A stretch of DNA of 64,000 bases from Desulfosporosinus fructosivorans (lineage in GTDB: Bacteria > Bacillota > Desulfitobacteriia > Desulfitobacteriales > Desulfitobacteriaceae): contig NZ_SPQQ01000002.1 of NCBI RefSeq assembly GCF_004766045.1, forward strand, positions 434,001 through 498,000. Direction: 5' to 3'. Each line of letters opens with the position of its first letter. The stretch's first letter is position 1. Both the position numbers and the translations under genes were made by a program. This document shows positions 51,651 through 61,386 of this stretch, in pieces. The notes beneath the pieces are model-generated. The model searched no databases. It was given only the letters and a program-made list of their open reading frames with translations, and was not told where the DNA came from.

Positions 51651-52712
51651 TTAAATAATTATCTCTGAAATTTCTACAGGTCGTTTCTCGTGAACGGATT
51701 TTACTGCAGCTAAAACAACTGCGAGATTTCTTAATGAAGCTTCAGCCCCGATCTCAGTTTCTCCACCATTTCGGATAACGTCTGCAACCTCTTCTACTTC
51801 AACTCTCAAATGATCAATCGTTTCAAATTCAACCTTAACATCTCGCAAAATACGATCATCAGGGTCATCACTCATGCTAGCGAATTCTCGTTTGATTAAA
51901 GTAGAATGTTCATCGGTCACATCTGAATTACTCCACCAGCTAAAGTCAAGTTGATAGAATAGATTAGCCTTGGTCCCATAAACATTGATTGAAAAGACGC
52001 CTGGGCAAGCCCAATTAGTGCCTAAGTAGGCTTGTTTTCCGTTTTCAAACTCTAAAATAGTTTGATTAACTGTGATATTCTCAACCTCAGTATACATTGG
52101 TTTACCAAAATTGAAGACCCTAGCAATTGGTCCCAATAAAAACTGTAAATTGTCAATTTGATGAACGCCCAACTGAGTCAAAGGTCCACCAGGAGCTGTT
52201 GCAGGATCCCCTCTCCAATTTCCTTTCTTCAACTCCAAACCTCGTTCATTAGAAAAGACTGCTTCGATCGTTGATACTTCTCCGATTTCCTTGGTGTCAA
52301 TCATCTCTTTTATTTTGCGTAATGCACCCAAACGACGGGAACTATGACCACAAAGGAACTTGACTCCAGTTTCCTTAATTACTTTGTCAATACGTTTGGC
52401 ATCCTCTACGCTCACAGAAATCGGCTTCTCAACATAGACGTGTTTTCCTGCACGAGCACATTGTTCAATAACTTCAGCATGCTTATCGTTGGGGACGGTT
52501 ACTATAACCATCTCTACATCATCACGGGCTAATAACGCTTCCATACTTAGATCAGTGCCACAGTCATAACGTTGAGCGAATTTGTCCCTCTTGTCTGAGG
52601 TACGAGAAAAACAAGTAACAAGCTTTACTTTTCCACTTCGTGTATAGGCGTCAGCCAATACATATGCCCAGCGTCCTAAACCTACTGCTGCCACTCCTAC
52701 AGAATTATACAT
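51651..52712 (-). CDS. Gfo/Idh/MocA family oxidoreductase
   Basis: 353 residues: an N-terminal Rossmann fold (VGVAAVGLGRWAYVLADAYTRSGKVKLV), the signature EKPIS (Lys of the active site) and the alpha/beta C-terminal domain (GGPLTQLGVHQIDNLQFLLGP). The family oxidises or reduces sugars, inositols and related hydroxy compounds with NAD(P). It is the last gene of the GntR-controlled operon, 85 bases after the ferredoxin. Substrate unknown. Confidence 0.88.
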   Translation of the reverse strand: MYNSVGVAAVGLGRWAYVLADAYTRSGKVKLVTCFSRTSDKRDKFAQRYDCGTDLSMEALLARDDVEMVIVTVPNDKHAEVIEQCARAGKHVYVEKPISVSVEDAKRIDKVIKETGVKFLCGHSSRRLGALRKIKEMIDTKEIGEVSTIEAVFSNERGLELKKGNWRGDPATAPGGPLTQLGVHQIDNLQFLLGPIARVFNFGKPMYTEVENITVNQTILEFENGKQAYLGTNWACPGVFSINVYGTKANLFYQLDFSWWSNSDVTDEHSTLIKREFASMSDDPDDRILRDVKVEFETIDHLRVEVEEVADVIRNGGETEIGAEASLRNLAVVLAAVKSVHEKRPVEISEIII

Positions 52713-52797
52713 AAGAATTCCTCCTCTAAAATCTTTAATAGCTTTACTGTTATTTAAACTTTCTTGAGCCCATCCGATACAAAAAGACAGCTTTCCT

Positions 52798-53001
52798 TTA
52801 GAGCGAAATTAATGGAAATATTATTTGAATGCATTCTTTCGGACAGTCAATACGACAAGCGCCACATAACCAACACTCTTCCGGATACTTAACAAACGGC
52901 ATTTTGGTGACTTGATCCATATAAATTAAGTCACCAGGACAATTCCGCTCACATATGCCACATCCGTTACAACGTTTATAATCTATTTTAATAGGTAACA
53001 T
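52798..53001 (-). CDS. 2[4Fe-4S] ferredoxin, AprB-like
   Basis: 67 residues with two cluster motifs, CNGCGICERNCPGD and CWLCGACRIDCPKEC. The long spacing between them and the short C-terminus recall the ferredoxin-like AprB partner of AprA-type flavoproteins. The flavoprotein lies 53 bases upstream, so the two probably form a heterodimer passing electrons from the FAD to a carrier. Confidence 0.88.
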   Translation of the reverse strand: MLPIKIDYKRCNGCGICERNCPGDLIYMDQVTKMPFVKYPEECWLCGACRIDCPKECIQIIFPLISL

Positions 53002-53054
53002 CTTTATCGCTCCTCTCTAGGTAGAACTTAATGGCACTGACCCACACCCAAATC

Positions 53055-54725
53055 TCAGCTAAAGGCTGGAACGTAACTAATTCTTAATTCTCCGTCCAGA
53101 TAGGTTAGATGAGTTGATTTATGCCAATCGACATTTGTTTCTGGAAAATCACGGCGATAGTGCGACAAACCAAAACGAGTTTCCGTCCTAGCCAAAGCTC
53201 CAACAGCTATCCCTTTGCTAATTAAGATTAAGTCGCGCAACTCATGAATTCTCATTAAGTCGTGTCCATTATCGGCTTTAATCTGGCCGAAAATCTCCTC
53301 AAGCTTATTTAGCTCCTGTAAACCAGCTGTCAATCCTTCTGCTGTCCGGCTAATGCAAAGATAGTCACTCATAATTTGTCTCAATTTATTCTCCACATCG
53401 CTGTAAGTATATTCACCACAACTTTGGTACGGAGCATAGATAGCTTGTTTGATTTCCATAATCTGCTCTGTTAAAGGAGCCGTGATCTCACCCTCATGCA
53501 AAACATATTTTGCAGCTTCTGCGCCTGCGGATTGACCAAAGCACATCGAGCCTGCTAAACTACCGATTCCTACTGCACAGGCACCGCCTGCATAAAGACC
53601 AGGGACTGTTGTGCGACACATTTCATCCACAAAGATACCACTAACCGACCCCAAAAAGGCAGGGTGCTGTCCCTCGCTAATTTGTATTTCCATAAGATCT
53701 GCCCCAGGGTCAATCCCTTTTTGCTCACAATAATCCATGAAGGTATTTTTATCGACGGGCAAAAGGTGCTCGATCAGATGCTTCTTAGCGCTTTCCGAGA
53801 GATGCCTTACGTCGAAATAACATGGCCCTCTACCTTCTTGTTCCTCCACAAAAGTTCCCCATGGCATTGCCCAACGAGGTCCTTGTTCACCTTTTTCGTG
53901 GTATTTGAAAACGTAACGCTCACCCTTAGCATTGACCAGATGCCCTCCCATTCCTACCACAGCGTTTAAGGCGGAAGCACTGAAATTCTTGGGAGTAATC
54001 GTGTAATTTACAAATTCTAGGTTTTTGACTTCGCCACCAGCTCGTAAGGTCATAGCCTGAGCTGTCCCAGTGTTATAGGGGCTATGCCAAGTGTTAAACG
54101 GTAATCCCGAGGGATTTTCATACATCCTAGTAGCGTTACCTGTAGCAATGATAACCGCTTTGGCTTGAAACACGTAAAACTCTCCCGTTCTTATATGGAA
54201 ACCAACCGCGCCAATAACCTTCCCACCATTTACCAGAAGATCTACCATGGCAATTTGAGAAAAGAATTTCACCCCAGCTTGCTCTGCCTTTTTGGAAACC
54301 ATAGGCTTCAAGGCTCGTCCATCAAAGTTGATAAAGTAATCCCCCGGTTGAGCAAAAGATCTAGTACGGATATAATCCTTCTCTCCTGGATCCTTCATCG
54401 GAATTCCCATCTCTTCTAATTCCGCAACTAGTTGTTTAATTCGTTGAATATAAACCTTATCCGCAATTTTAATATCTACTAAACCTTGTGTTAGGCGCTT
54501 ATACCAATTGAGGAAAACCTCGGGAGTATCCCATTCAGGACCTGTCTCAAGTACCGCCAAAAAGTGATCATTCCCCGCAGCACCGCAACCACTACGATAA
54601 ATTCCACCTTTGTCTACAAGGGCAACCTCCAATCCATCTTTGCGTGCCTCCAAGGCTGCCATAGTGCCCGCGGAACCACCCCCTACCACTAGAACATCCG
54701 TCATGACCCAGCATTCTTTATTCAC
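53055..54725 (-). CDS. FAD-dependent oxidoreductase, AprA/fumarate reductase flavoprotein type
   Basis: 556 residues starting at GTG 54725 with GGGGAG eight bases ahead. An N-terminal FAD-binding Rossmann motif (VLVVGGGSAGTMAALEARKDG), the second FAD segment (AVIIATGNATRM) and the C-terminal VPGLYAGGACAVGIGSLAGSMCFGQSAGAEAAKY place it in the FrdA/SdhA/AprA family. Together with the AprB-like ferredoxin it resembles APS reductase, but the gene lies in a carbon-catabolism operon with no sat or qmo genes. It more likely oxidises an organic acid or reduces an enoate. Function is inferred only. Confidence 0.85.
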   Translation of the reverse strand: MNKECWVMTDVLVVGGGSAGTMAALEARKDGLEVALVDKGGIYRSGCGAAGNDHFLAVLETGPEWDTPEVFLNWYKRLTQGLVDIKIADKVYIQRIKQLVAELEEMGIPMKDPGEKDYIRTRSFAQPGDYFINFDGRALKPMVSKKAEQAGVKFFSQIAMVDLLVNGGKVIGAVGFHIRTGEFYVFQAKAVIIATGNATRMYENPSGLPFNTWHSPYNTGTAQAMTLRAGGEVKNLEFVNYTITPKNFSASALNAVVGMGGHLVNAKGERYVFKYHEKGEQGPRWAMPWGTFVEEQEGRGPCYFDVRHLSESAKKHLIEHLLPVDKNTFMDYCEQKGIDPGADLMEIQISEGQHPAFLGSVSGIFVDEMCRTTVPGLYAGGACAVGIGSLAGSMCFGQSAGAEAAKYVLHEGEITAPLTEQIMEIKQAIYAPYQSCGEYTYSDVENKLRQIMSDYLCISRTAEGLTAGLQELNKLEEIFGQIKADNGHDLMRIHELRDLILISKGIAVGALARTETRFGLSHYRRDFPETNVDWHKSTHLTYLDGELRISYVPAFS

Positions 54726-54773
54726 CTTAACATCTCCCCTATGTTTACTATACTAAAGACAAACCAAACTGCC

Positions 54774-55988
54774 TTAACAACCTAATACTCGTCGTGCTAT
54801 TTCCAAAAATTCGTCATCTTCGAGCCAATCGTGTTTCGCGATCCCAGCTTCCTTGGTACGATGAACAATCTCTTGTAATTGTTCATCGCTCGCCTGTAAG
54901 CCCACTGCCTCAAGCTTCATAATCACCGATTCCTTGCCGCTTTTCTTCCCCATTACGATTTTCATCTCTTGTCCTACAAACTCAGGCAAAAACGGGAAAA
55001 TAGCTGTTGGGTAATCTTGCAGTACTTTCATACCTAAACCTATTTCACGCGTAAATGGCAACACTCCCACCACGGGTTTGTTCTGAGCCAACTTTTTACC
55101 GGACATTCTTTCTAAATGTTTGGAAAGCTCTCCCAGCTTTTTAAAGTTGAATTTCTCCATATTCATGCCATATAGAATCTTTAGACCTATCGCAATCTCT
55201 TCCAAAGCAGTATTTCCGGTTCGCTCACCGAGACCGTTAATACAGCTATGAACGACTTGCACTCCCTCTTCAACCGCCGCAAAAGTGGTTGCTGTGCCTA
55301 ACCCTAAATCATTATGAGTATGAACTTCAAGGGGTAAATCAATGGTTTGCTTAATTTGTCTGACTAGAAAACGCATAGCCATCGGAGTAATTGAGCCAGT
55401 AGTATCGACAACGGTCATCGAATCGGGCTTTGAGTGAGCCGTAACATTGGTCAAAAGTCTTTTTAGGAAGGGAAGTTCAGCTCGGGTCGTATCAAAGGGA
55501 AAATAGTTTACATACAGACCTTTTTCTTTCGCGTAGTTAATGGTATTAATAACCGCTTCGGTTAAACTTTCTTCAGTCCATTTACTGGCAAATTGATATT
55601 TAAGCTTTGGATATCCACTGGGTGCTTCAAGGACGATCCCGTCTGCTCCACAATCGACAGCGCGGTCGACATCCTCCCGCATTGCCCGACAAAACACCAT
55701 AATCTTAGGTCCTAAATTTCGTTTAGAAATTTCTCGAATCGCTTCGGCATCATCCTTAGACACCGCTGGCATTCCAGCCTCAATCCGATCAACCCCGATT
55801 TCCGCTAACAATTCTGCAATTCTTACTTTGTCGTCTTTCGTAAACACTACGCCAGGAGTCTGTTCACCATCACGTAGGGTCGCATCGTGAATTTCGACTT
55901 TCTCGGGAAGATGGAAATCCTTGGTCACCTCTGTATTGTAATTATATTCACTAACCCACCAGTCTTCAGTCCACCATTTTCCGTTCAT
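54774..55988 (-). CDS. LeuA/NifV-type acyltransferase or lyase (HMGL-like, DRE-TIM)
   Basis: 404 residues with the DRE-TIM signature IHDATLRDGEQTPGV (about 33-47), metal ligands HTHNDLG and GLGERTGNTALEEI. The length and absence of the LeuA regulatory domain match homocitrate or citramalate synthase. No nif or leucine genes accompany it. In an operon with a CoA ligase nearby it could condense acetyl-CoA with a 2-oxoacid or, run backwards, split a hydroxyacyl-CoA. AAGGAGG before the ATG supports the start. Confidence 0.88.
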   Translation of the reverse strand: MNGKWWTEDWWVSEYNYNTEVTKDFHLPEKVEIHDATLRDGEQTPGVVFTKDDKVRIAELLAEIGVDRIEAGMPAVSKDDAEAIREISKRNLGPKIMVFCRAMREDVDRAVDCGADGIVLEAPSGYPKLKYQFASKWTEESLTEAVINTINYAKEKGLYVNYFPFDTTRAELPFLKRLLTNVTAHSKPDSMTVVDTTGSITPMAMRFLVRQIKQTIDLPLEVHTHNDLGLGTATTFAAVEEGVQVVHSCINGLGERTGNTALEEIAIGLKILYGMNMEKFNFKKLGELSKHLERMSGKKLAQNKPVVGVLPFTREIGLGMKVLQDYPTAIFPFLPEFVGQEMKIVMGKKSGKESVIMKLEAVGLQASDEQLQEIVHRTKEAGIAKHDWLEDDEFLEIARRVLGC

Positions 55989-56063
55989 TCTACTTTACCT
56001 CCTTATTTTTTTATTACTATCAAAATCCTCTTACTGAATAGGATGATATTAGTTAAGTTAAGT

Positions 56064-57026
56064 TTAGTTAGATTTAACTTCAAACATAGGCGGTTTTCCA
56101 TCTATAACATTCACAATGCTTTGAGATACGATTTCGCTAATGGCTCCCATAGCCCCCTCAGTATAGGCTCCCATATGGGGTGCAACGATGACGTTATCCA
56201 ATTCAAAAAATGGCGACAGTGTAGGTGGTTCTGTTTTAAAGACATCTAAAGCTGCTCCTGCTATCCTCTTTTTACTTAACAGGTCATAGAGAGCCGCTTC
56301 ATTCACCACTCCGCCACGACTCGTATTAACTATAAAAGCTGTCGAGCGCATTTTTTCAAGCTGCTCACGATCAATGATATTTCTCGTGCTTTCAAAGAGT
56401 GGCAAATGAACTGAAATATAATCCGAGCTGGACATAATTTCATCTAAAGTTGCAGCTCTAACTCCATATTGTTCCTCAAATGCTTCATCATGGACCACAT
56501 CATAACCCAATACGTTCATTCCAAAGCCTTTGGCTCGACGAATGACCCCTTTTCCGATTTGACCTAGTCCTAAAACCCCGATCGTTTTTCCGAAAACATC
56601 CTGTCCCATAATCGGACCCCAAAATCCCCCACGAGTGCGTTTATCCGCCGAGACAATTTGTCTGGCCAAGCCTAGTATGAACCCGAAAGCTAAATCGGCT
56701 ACTGAGTTAGCATTGGTCCCGGGGGCATTGGCTACGGTAATTCCTTTTGCCGCCGCTGCCTTAAGATCAATACTGTCAACACCGGTACCATGTTTGATAA
56801 TCAACTTAAGGTTAGGAGCACATTCCAGATCCTCTGCATACACCTTGTTAATACCGACCACCCAAGCATGGGCTTCTGATAAAACACTTTTAAAATCTGT
56901 CCTTTGACGCAGATCATTCGGAGGAATCATGACCAGACTGCAATTATTTTCTTTTAATATACTAGCAGCTCTGCCTGAATACCTAGTAAACGTTGGAGAA
57001 GTCGATAGGATAGTATATTGTACCAA
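56064..57026 (-). CDS. D-isomer-specific 2-hydroxyacid dehydrogenase
   Basis: 320 residues, TTG start with AGAGGG seven bases before. The NAD-binding GLGQIGKGVIRRAKGFGMNVLGYD motif and the catalytic Arg (NTSRGGVVNE), Glu (FKTEPP) and His (IVAPHMGAYT) of the SerA/LdhA family are all present. It lacks the C-terminal ACT domain of full SerA. It interconverts a D-2-hydroxyacid and a 2-oxoacid with NAD(P). In this operon its oxoacid is a possible substrate of the neighbouring DRE-TIM enzyme. Confidence 0.92.
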   Translation of the reverse strand: MVQYTILSTSPTFTRYSGRAASILKENNCSLVMIPPNDLRQRTDFKSVLSEAHAWVVGINKVYAEDLECAPNLKLIIKHGTGVDSIDLKAAAAKGITVANAPGTNANSVADLAFGFILGLARQIVSADKRTRGGFWGPIMGQDVFGKTIGVLGLGQIGKGVIRRAKGFGMNVLGYDVVHDEAFEEQYGVRAATLDEIMSSSDYISVHLPLFESTRNIIDREQLEKMRSTAFIVNTSRGGVVNEAALYDLLSKKRIAGAALDVFKTEPPTLSPFFELDNVIVAPHMGAYTEGAMGAISEIVSQSIVNVIDGKPPMFEVKSN

Positions 57027-57086
57027 CGCAAATCCCTCTTTTCTCTGAAGTTTGTTACTTACAATTGCTAATGCTAAATTTACAAA

Positions 57087-57443
57087 TCAAGGTATTTCAA
57101 CTTGAGCTCCTGGAAAAAAGCATAAAAGTCGGAGGGCCTTATCCCCTAGATTAATAATTCTATGCCTCATTTTCATAGGCACTACGATTAAATCATCTCT
57201 CGAAATTACCCTTTCTCGCTCTTCCACCCAAACTTTCCCTTGCCCCTCAAGTACAAAAATTACTTCTTCCATATCATAATGCGTATGGGGCATCCGAGCC
57301 CCACCCTCATGCTCTGGAAAAATCTCTACGACCCGGCATGTGACCCCTTCTGCACCTGTCACTGCAGCAGAGGCAAGCTCTGCCACAATTCTGCCAGTAG
57401 CCTGCTGAAATTTTGCCTGATTAATATTGACTAACGTGAACAC
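57087..57443 (-). CDS. cupin domain protein (paralogue of the cupin at 61960)
   Basis: 118 residues, a single small cupin: PHTHYDMEEVIFVLEGQGKVWVEE and the second motif MRHRIINLGDKALRLLCFF give metal ligands His, His, Glu and His. The GTG start is ten bases after AGAGG. It is about 55-60% identical by eye to the product at 61960-62316, sharing the long N-terminus VNI...F.QATGR.VAEL.SAA. Both belong to the GntR-controlled island. Such cupins may isomerise, bind or open small acids. The reaction is unknown. Confidence 0.85.
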   Translation of the reverse strand: MFTLVNINQAKFQQATGRIVAELASAAVTGAEGVTCRVVEIFPEHEGGARMPHTHYDMEEVIFVLEGQGKVWVEERERVISRDDLIVVPMKMRHRIINLGDKALRLLCFFPGAQVEIP

Positions 57444-57461
57444 CTTTTTCTAGCCTCTTTT

Positions 57462-58244
57462 CTACTCTTCCATGCGCTCAAATACTTGTTTAGTCGCCCG
57501 AACCACTTCAGCACTCACACGCTCTACCAGTTCCACCGCTTTCTCCTGACTCACGATTTTCAGATCTCCATACCAACCAGTTGGTGCGATCTGCCGAATA
57601 TCTTTTAAGAGTGGGTAGACTGACTTGGACCGCCGCAAAGCATCTACTTCTTTGGCTACCTCATAGGGAGATGGATTTGTTGCCCTATCCAATTTAACGA
57701 AATCTGGGCAATAAGCCAGCACCGGAAGAACCTCCAAGGCTCCAGCATGGGTTAAGTCAGCTTCATCTTTATAAAGTTGTTCTGCTATGTAGCAGGCTTG
57801 AGCTACAACACAGCTTACTTGATAATCTTTTTGAAGTTGGGATGCTGCATAATTAATCGAAGTCGTATTTCCCTCATGCCAGTTGACAAAGACGATCTTT
57901 TTTGCGCCATGCCTTATGACACTTGTTGCTGTATCAGTAAGTAGGCTAACATAAGTTTCCTGCCTCAAAGTTAACGTGCCCGCAAAAGAAGCATGAAAAG
58001 GCGTGACCCCAGTATGACTAAATGGCAATAATAAACCGTCCAGTCCTATAGCAACTTTGCGGGCAATAGCCATAATGGCATAATGATCTGTACCACAGGG
58101 AAGATGGGGTCCATGTTGTTCGACGCTACCTGTAGGAATAATCACCAGTTGGGAACGCTTAAGAATTTCTTCTGCCTCAGGTTGGGTTATCTCGAGTAAA
58201 TAGTTGTTTTTAGCACCTAGCAAATCAATCACTCCAATGTTCAC
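57462..58244 (-). CDS. creatininase family amidohydrolase
   Basis: 260 residues. VVIPTGSVEQHGPHLPCGTDHYAI (metal-binding Glu, His and Asp of the creatininase fold), FVNWHEGNTTSI and DLTHAGALEVLP give the dimetal site. The family includes creatininase, formamide-cleaving enzymes, the MftE peptidase and 3-dehydro-scyllo-inosose hydrolase. First gene of the operon, 18 bases ahead of the cupin; GTG start with a weak site. An internal TTG with GGAGTG upstream is an alternative. It probably hydrolyses an amide or cyclic ketone of the catabolised compound. Confidence 0.87.
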   Translation of the reverse strand: MNIGVIDLLGAKNNYLLEITQPEAEEILKRSQLVIIPTGSVEQHGPHLPCGTDHYAIMAIARKVAIGLDGLLLPFSHTGVTPFHASFAGTLTLRQETYVSLLTDTATSVIRHGAKKIVFVNWHEGNTTSINYAASQLQKDYQVSCVVAQACYIAEQLYKDEADLTHAGALEVLPVLAYCPDFVKLDRATNPSPYEVAKEVDALRRSKSVYPLLKDIRQIAPTGWYGDLKIVSQEKAVELVERVSAEVVRATKQVFERMEE

Positions 58245-58780
58245 AATTTTTTAATTCTATATAATGCGCAATATATCATACATTATATATCCTGTATAAA
58301 GTGAGAAATACCTTCTAGTGAATACGTCCTCCTCCAAACATACTTATTTAAACAACTTCTCGTTGCTTAAACGCAACGATATATCGTATATGATATATCA
58401 TACATAGTTTACTACTTTATGCATATTTGTCAACCTATCTTTTCACTTTTCTGCTTATTTTCTAAACTCCAATCCTCGTCGCTAAGATTAACTTTACTGG
58501 TTGCATTTTTGATACCACTGGGCGTTTTTACAATCACCGTTGAGCAATTACCATCACCCGAACTCTTCCTTTACCCCATTAAGTTAGATAGATCTCCAGT
58601 GTTTCTTTGATTATCTGCAGTAGAGAAAATAAGCGGTTAACATCTCTTTTTTGACCAATGACAAAAGCATAGCTCCCATAGATCTCACAGTTCTCTCCTT
58701 CATTTTCAGAAAAAAGGTAACCGTACCATAGATACGGTTACCTTTTTTCTGAAAAACCTTCTTAAAAAGAAGAAATACCC
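58245..58780. promoter_or_regulatory. promoter region of the catabolic operon with two GntR-type operators
   Basis: No convincing gene; the plus-strand frame at 58419-58610 has no ribosome binding site and looks random. Operator A (about 58270-58290, imperfect) and operator B (58377-58403, core TATGATATATCATA at 58389-58402 with CGATATATCG adjoining) lie 26-160 bases upstream of the creatininase start. The right end holds the gntR terminator. Confidence 0.65.
58703..58755 (-). terminator. terminator of the gntR gene
   Basis: Perfect 23-bp arms (58703-58725, 58733-58755) around a seven-base loop, with AAAAAA/TTTTTT built into the stem. It works in both directions. It lies 26 bases after the gntR stop. 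Confidence 0.88.
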
Positions 58781-59470
58781 TTAATCGCCCATAACTTGCT
58801 GATCTTGTACATTCAACGAGTATTGCAAGAATAATTTTAAGCCAATCTGAGTTTGGGCAGCCACCATTTCAGCTGCGCGATCTGCTTGACCAGCCACAAT
58901 GGCCTCTACGATGGCTTGGTGCTCGGCAAAAGATTCCCTTAAACGGGATTGGTTATAGGAAAAAATAGCGCGGGCCCGATAGGTGCGCACGGTAATCGAA
59001 TCGATCATCTTTTCCAACTGTTCATTCCCACAGAATGCATAGATAGTTCGATGGAAATTCAGATTCATGATTCCGTAACACTTATAATCAAGTTGCGACA
59101 CGCACTCCTGCATTTCTGCCAATTCTTCCTTAAGTTCTGCGATAAATTCAGGAGTAGCCCGTTCAGTTGCTAACCTCGCGGCATAAGACTCTAGAAGAAC
59201 CCGAATATCTGTTAACTCTCGAAAATCCTTTTCGGAGAGACGACTGACGGTAGCTTCGCTGTGGGCGGATAAATCAATCAACCCTTCGGATGCCAGTTGT
59301 TTAATTGCCTCACGAACAGGAATCGTGCTAACACCAAGATCGCTTGCCACTTTGCTCAAAACGATTCGCTCACCTGGCTTTAAATCTCCCGACATAATCG
59401 CTTCACGTAGCGTACTGTAAATCATTTCTGTTTTTGTTCTCCAGTTAATTTGCGTGTTAAAAATAGGCAC
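58781..59470 (-). CDS. GntR family regulator (FCD subfamily)
   Basis: 229 residues: winged helix (TEMIYSTLREAIMSGDLKPGERIVLSKVASDLGVSTIPVREAIKQLASEGLI) and an all-helical FCD ligand domain with the metal-ligand residues D, H and H in LNFHRTIY and FAEHQAIVEAI. Such regulators are usually repressors relieved by an organic acid. Palindromes of the same AT-rich type occur upstream of this gene, of the creatininase operon and of the transporter genes. It is thus the likely master regulator of the island and of itself. Monocistronic. Confidence 0.92.
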   Translation of the reverse strand: MPIFNTQINWRTKTEMIYSTLREAIMSGDLKPGERIVLSKVASDLGVSTIPVREAIKQLASEGLIDLSAHSEATVSRLSEKDFRELTDIRVLLESYAARLATERATPEFIAELKEELAEMQECVSQLDYKCYGIMNLNFHRTIYAFCGNEQLEKMIDSITVRTYRARAIFSYNQSRLRESFAEHQAIVEAIVAGQADRAAEMVAAQTQIGLKLFLQYSLNVQDQQVMGD

Positions 59471-59928
59471 ATACTCATCTCCCGTTCGAAGTCTCTGATA
59501 TTAATTATATAATATATCATATATTATATTTCAATGCCATCTATTTGAAGATTATTTCATAGTGAGATTGCCTTGACAATATAGAAAGAGATACCTAAAC
59601 CACTCGACCTATATAAAATTCAGAGACTTCAGCCGACAACTATTCATAACCGAATTATAATAAACAGATAAAGTATTGACCATTTGTTTATTCAGATATT
59701 CTTCAGAACCATGCGCCATTAGCGTCGATTTGCTTCGGTAAATACAAGAAAATTTTCCTAAAAAGGGAGCGCTCCTACCCGCCAATTTTGGACATATCCA
59801 GCCATTTAAATCCTACACACTCTATAATGATCAATGAAAAGAGCGTTGGCCCATAAAACTCTGACATTTTGACAAGCCCCGTATAATAAACGGTAGCTCT
59901 TATGCCATTACTTTACGGGCTAGAAATC
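59471..59928. promoter_or_regulatory. gap between gntR and the DASS transporter with one operator
   Basis: The gntR promoter region holds operator C, a perfect 23-base palindrome (59507-59529, 11-bp arms around C, AT only), 37 bases before gntR. The rest (59530-59928) has no frame or strong motif; a loose AGCCC/GGGCT pairing near 59876-59922 could help end the transporter transcript. Confidence 0.6.
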
Positions 59929-61365
59929 TTAGAGTAGTCCAATCCAATGATACCAGGTAAAGCAGGAAAGAACCTGCACGCAAATCGCCACTGCCGTATA
60001 AGAAGAAAGAAGCTTGATGGAGTCCTTCGTGGAAAAATAGCCCAACCCCATCAAAGCTAGAAAGGGCATCATCATATAAGGGAAAAAGGCAACGGTATCC
60101 GCACTGATAATTGACATAAGGGAAGGGCCAAGGGCCGGCACCCCTAAAGATTTAAAATAAGCAGCTACTGCTGGCGTAAAGGCTGCCGCAGCAGTTTTAC
60201 TCTCAACTAGAGGAATGTGGGCGACTGCACCAACCAAATAGGTTACTGCTCCCATCGCCTGTGGGCTCATATCTGGTTTGATGAAAGTGCCTAATAAAGC
60301 CTTACCCATCCAAGTAGCTACTCCGGTCTTGCCTAATACGGTGCCAATCGTAATCGCTGCGCCAGAGAAAATAACAATTGAGAATTGAATCTTCTTTAAT
60401 TGTTCTTTTGTAATCACACCAAAGCCTGGACCGCAGAATAACGCAGCTGAAAAAATGGCCACACCCCAAGAAGGAAGATGGTGCCAACGGTCGGTAGCCC
60501 ATAACCCCAAAATAATCAACAAGTAAAGCAAAGCCCGTTTTTCGACACCCGTTATCGGCCCTAAATTACTAAACTCTTTGCTCGCATCTTGCTCTCTGGA
60601 TTGTAAGACATAATCCTCTGGCGGGAAGATCTTCCAGGCGACAAAAATGGAAATGAGGGTCGTAATTACGATTGGAACGCCAAACCAGGTAATCCATTGC
60701 GACCAGTACACATCTATACCTAAGATCTGCTTAATAATCCCTACCCCAAGAATATTCACCGCAATCCCTGTCAGGATGCCAAAACCGAAAGTATTTCCTG
60801 CCAAATAAGTAATCGCCATAGCCAATTTTCCGGTATTTGTCCCTTTCACAGTTCCTTTGACAAACACTGCAGCAACACCAAGAGCAATAGGATAAATGAT
60901 TAAGAGCCGCTCTACCCCTGCAGGAGTCAAGAAAGATAACAACGCACCGACAACGACGATGATCGCCATCATGGATTTAAAGGAAGAACCAGAAAAACGC
61001 ATGAGAGTGCACGCAATTCTTTTGCCAATGCCAGACTGTTCAACAGCGGTGCCAAATACTAACGCAGCAAAGATAAACCAAACGATGGAATCTCCGTATC
61101 CAGAGAAAGCATCCACTGGGTTGGCCGCACCCATGAAGACAAAGAACGTACTTAATAAGACAGCCGTTATCTCTACGGGATAGACCTCAAATACCCACAT
61201 TACAATAGCCGCCATCGTTAATGATAAAGCCATGCGCCCTTGTGGGCTCAAACCGGCGGAAAAGAACCAGACAATAAGACCTAAAAGAATTGCCCCAACT
61301 AATCCATAGATTTCCTTTGATAAAACGCTTTTTTCTTGCACAGGGACCGGATTTAGATTTTCCAT
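59929..61365 (-). CDS. DASS (SLC13/CitT-like) carboxylate transporter
   Basis: I take the ATG at 61365 (478 residues), nine bases after AAGGGGGT. There are about 11-12 membrane helices, with SGYGDSIVWFIFAALVFGTAVEQSGIGKRIA and the repeat SGAAITIGTVLGKTGVATWMGK, as in the divalent anion:sodium symporter family. Substrates are di- and tricarboxylates or related hydroxy acids. Two SNT-type motifs are altered (LTPAGVERLLIIYP, PLVESKTAAAAFTP), so the substrate may be unusual. Last gene of the cupin-doxX-transporter operon. Confidence 0.88.
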   Translation of the reverse strand: MENLNPVPVQEKSVLSKEIYGLVGAILLGLIVWFFSAGLSPQGRMALSLTMAAIVMWVFEVYPVEITAVLLSTFFVFMGAANPVDAFSGYGDSIVWFIFAALVFGTAVEQSGIGKRIACTLMRFSGSSFKSMMAIIVVVGALLSFLTPAGVERLLIIYPIALGVAAVFVKGTVKGTNTGKLAMAITYLAGNTFGFGILTGIAVNILGVGIIKQILGIDVYWSQWITWFGVPIVITTLISIFVAWKIFPPEDYVLQSREQDASKEFSNLGPITGVEKRALLYLLIILGLWATDRWHHLPSWGVAIFSAALFCGPGFGVITKEQLKKIQFSIVIFSGAAITIGTVLGKTGVATWMGKALLGTFIKPDMSPQAMGAVTYLVGAVAHIPLVESKTAAAAFTPAVAAYFKSLGVPALGPSLMSIISADTVAFFPYMMMPFLALMGLGYFSTKDSIKLLSSYTAVAICVQVLSCFTWYHWIGLL

Positions 61366-61386
61366 CTTCAATTTACCCCCTTCAAT

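Noticed and set aside
53055..54725. genuine APS reductase (aprBA)
   Set aside because: No sat, qmo or dsr genes are linked, and the operon is of carbon-catabolic type under GntR.
54774..55988. nitrogenase homocitrate synthase (nifV) or leuA
   Set aside because: The motifs fit the superfamily, but there is no nif or leu context and the LeuA regulatory domain is missing.
58419..58610. 63-residue plus-strand frame in the operator region
   Set aside because: No ribosome binding site; it overlaps regulatory DNA and its composition is random-like.
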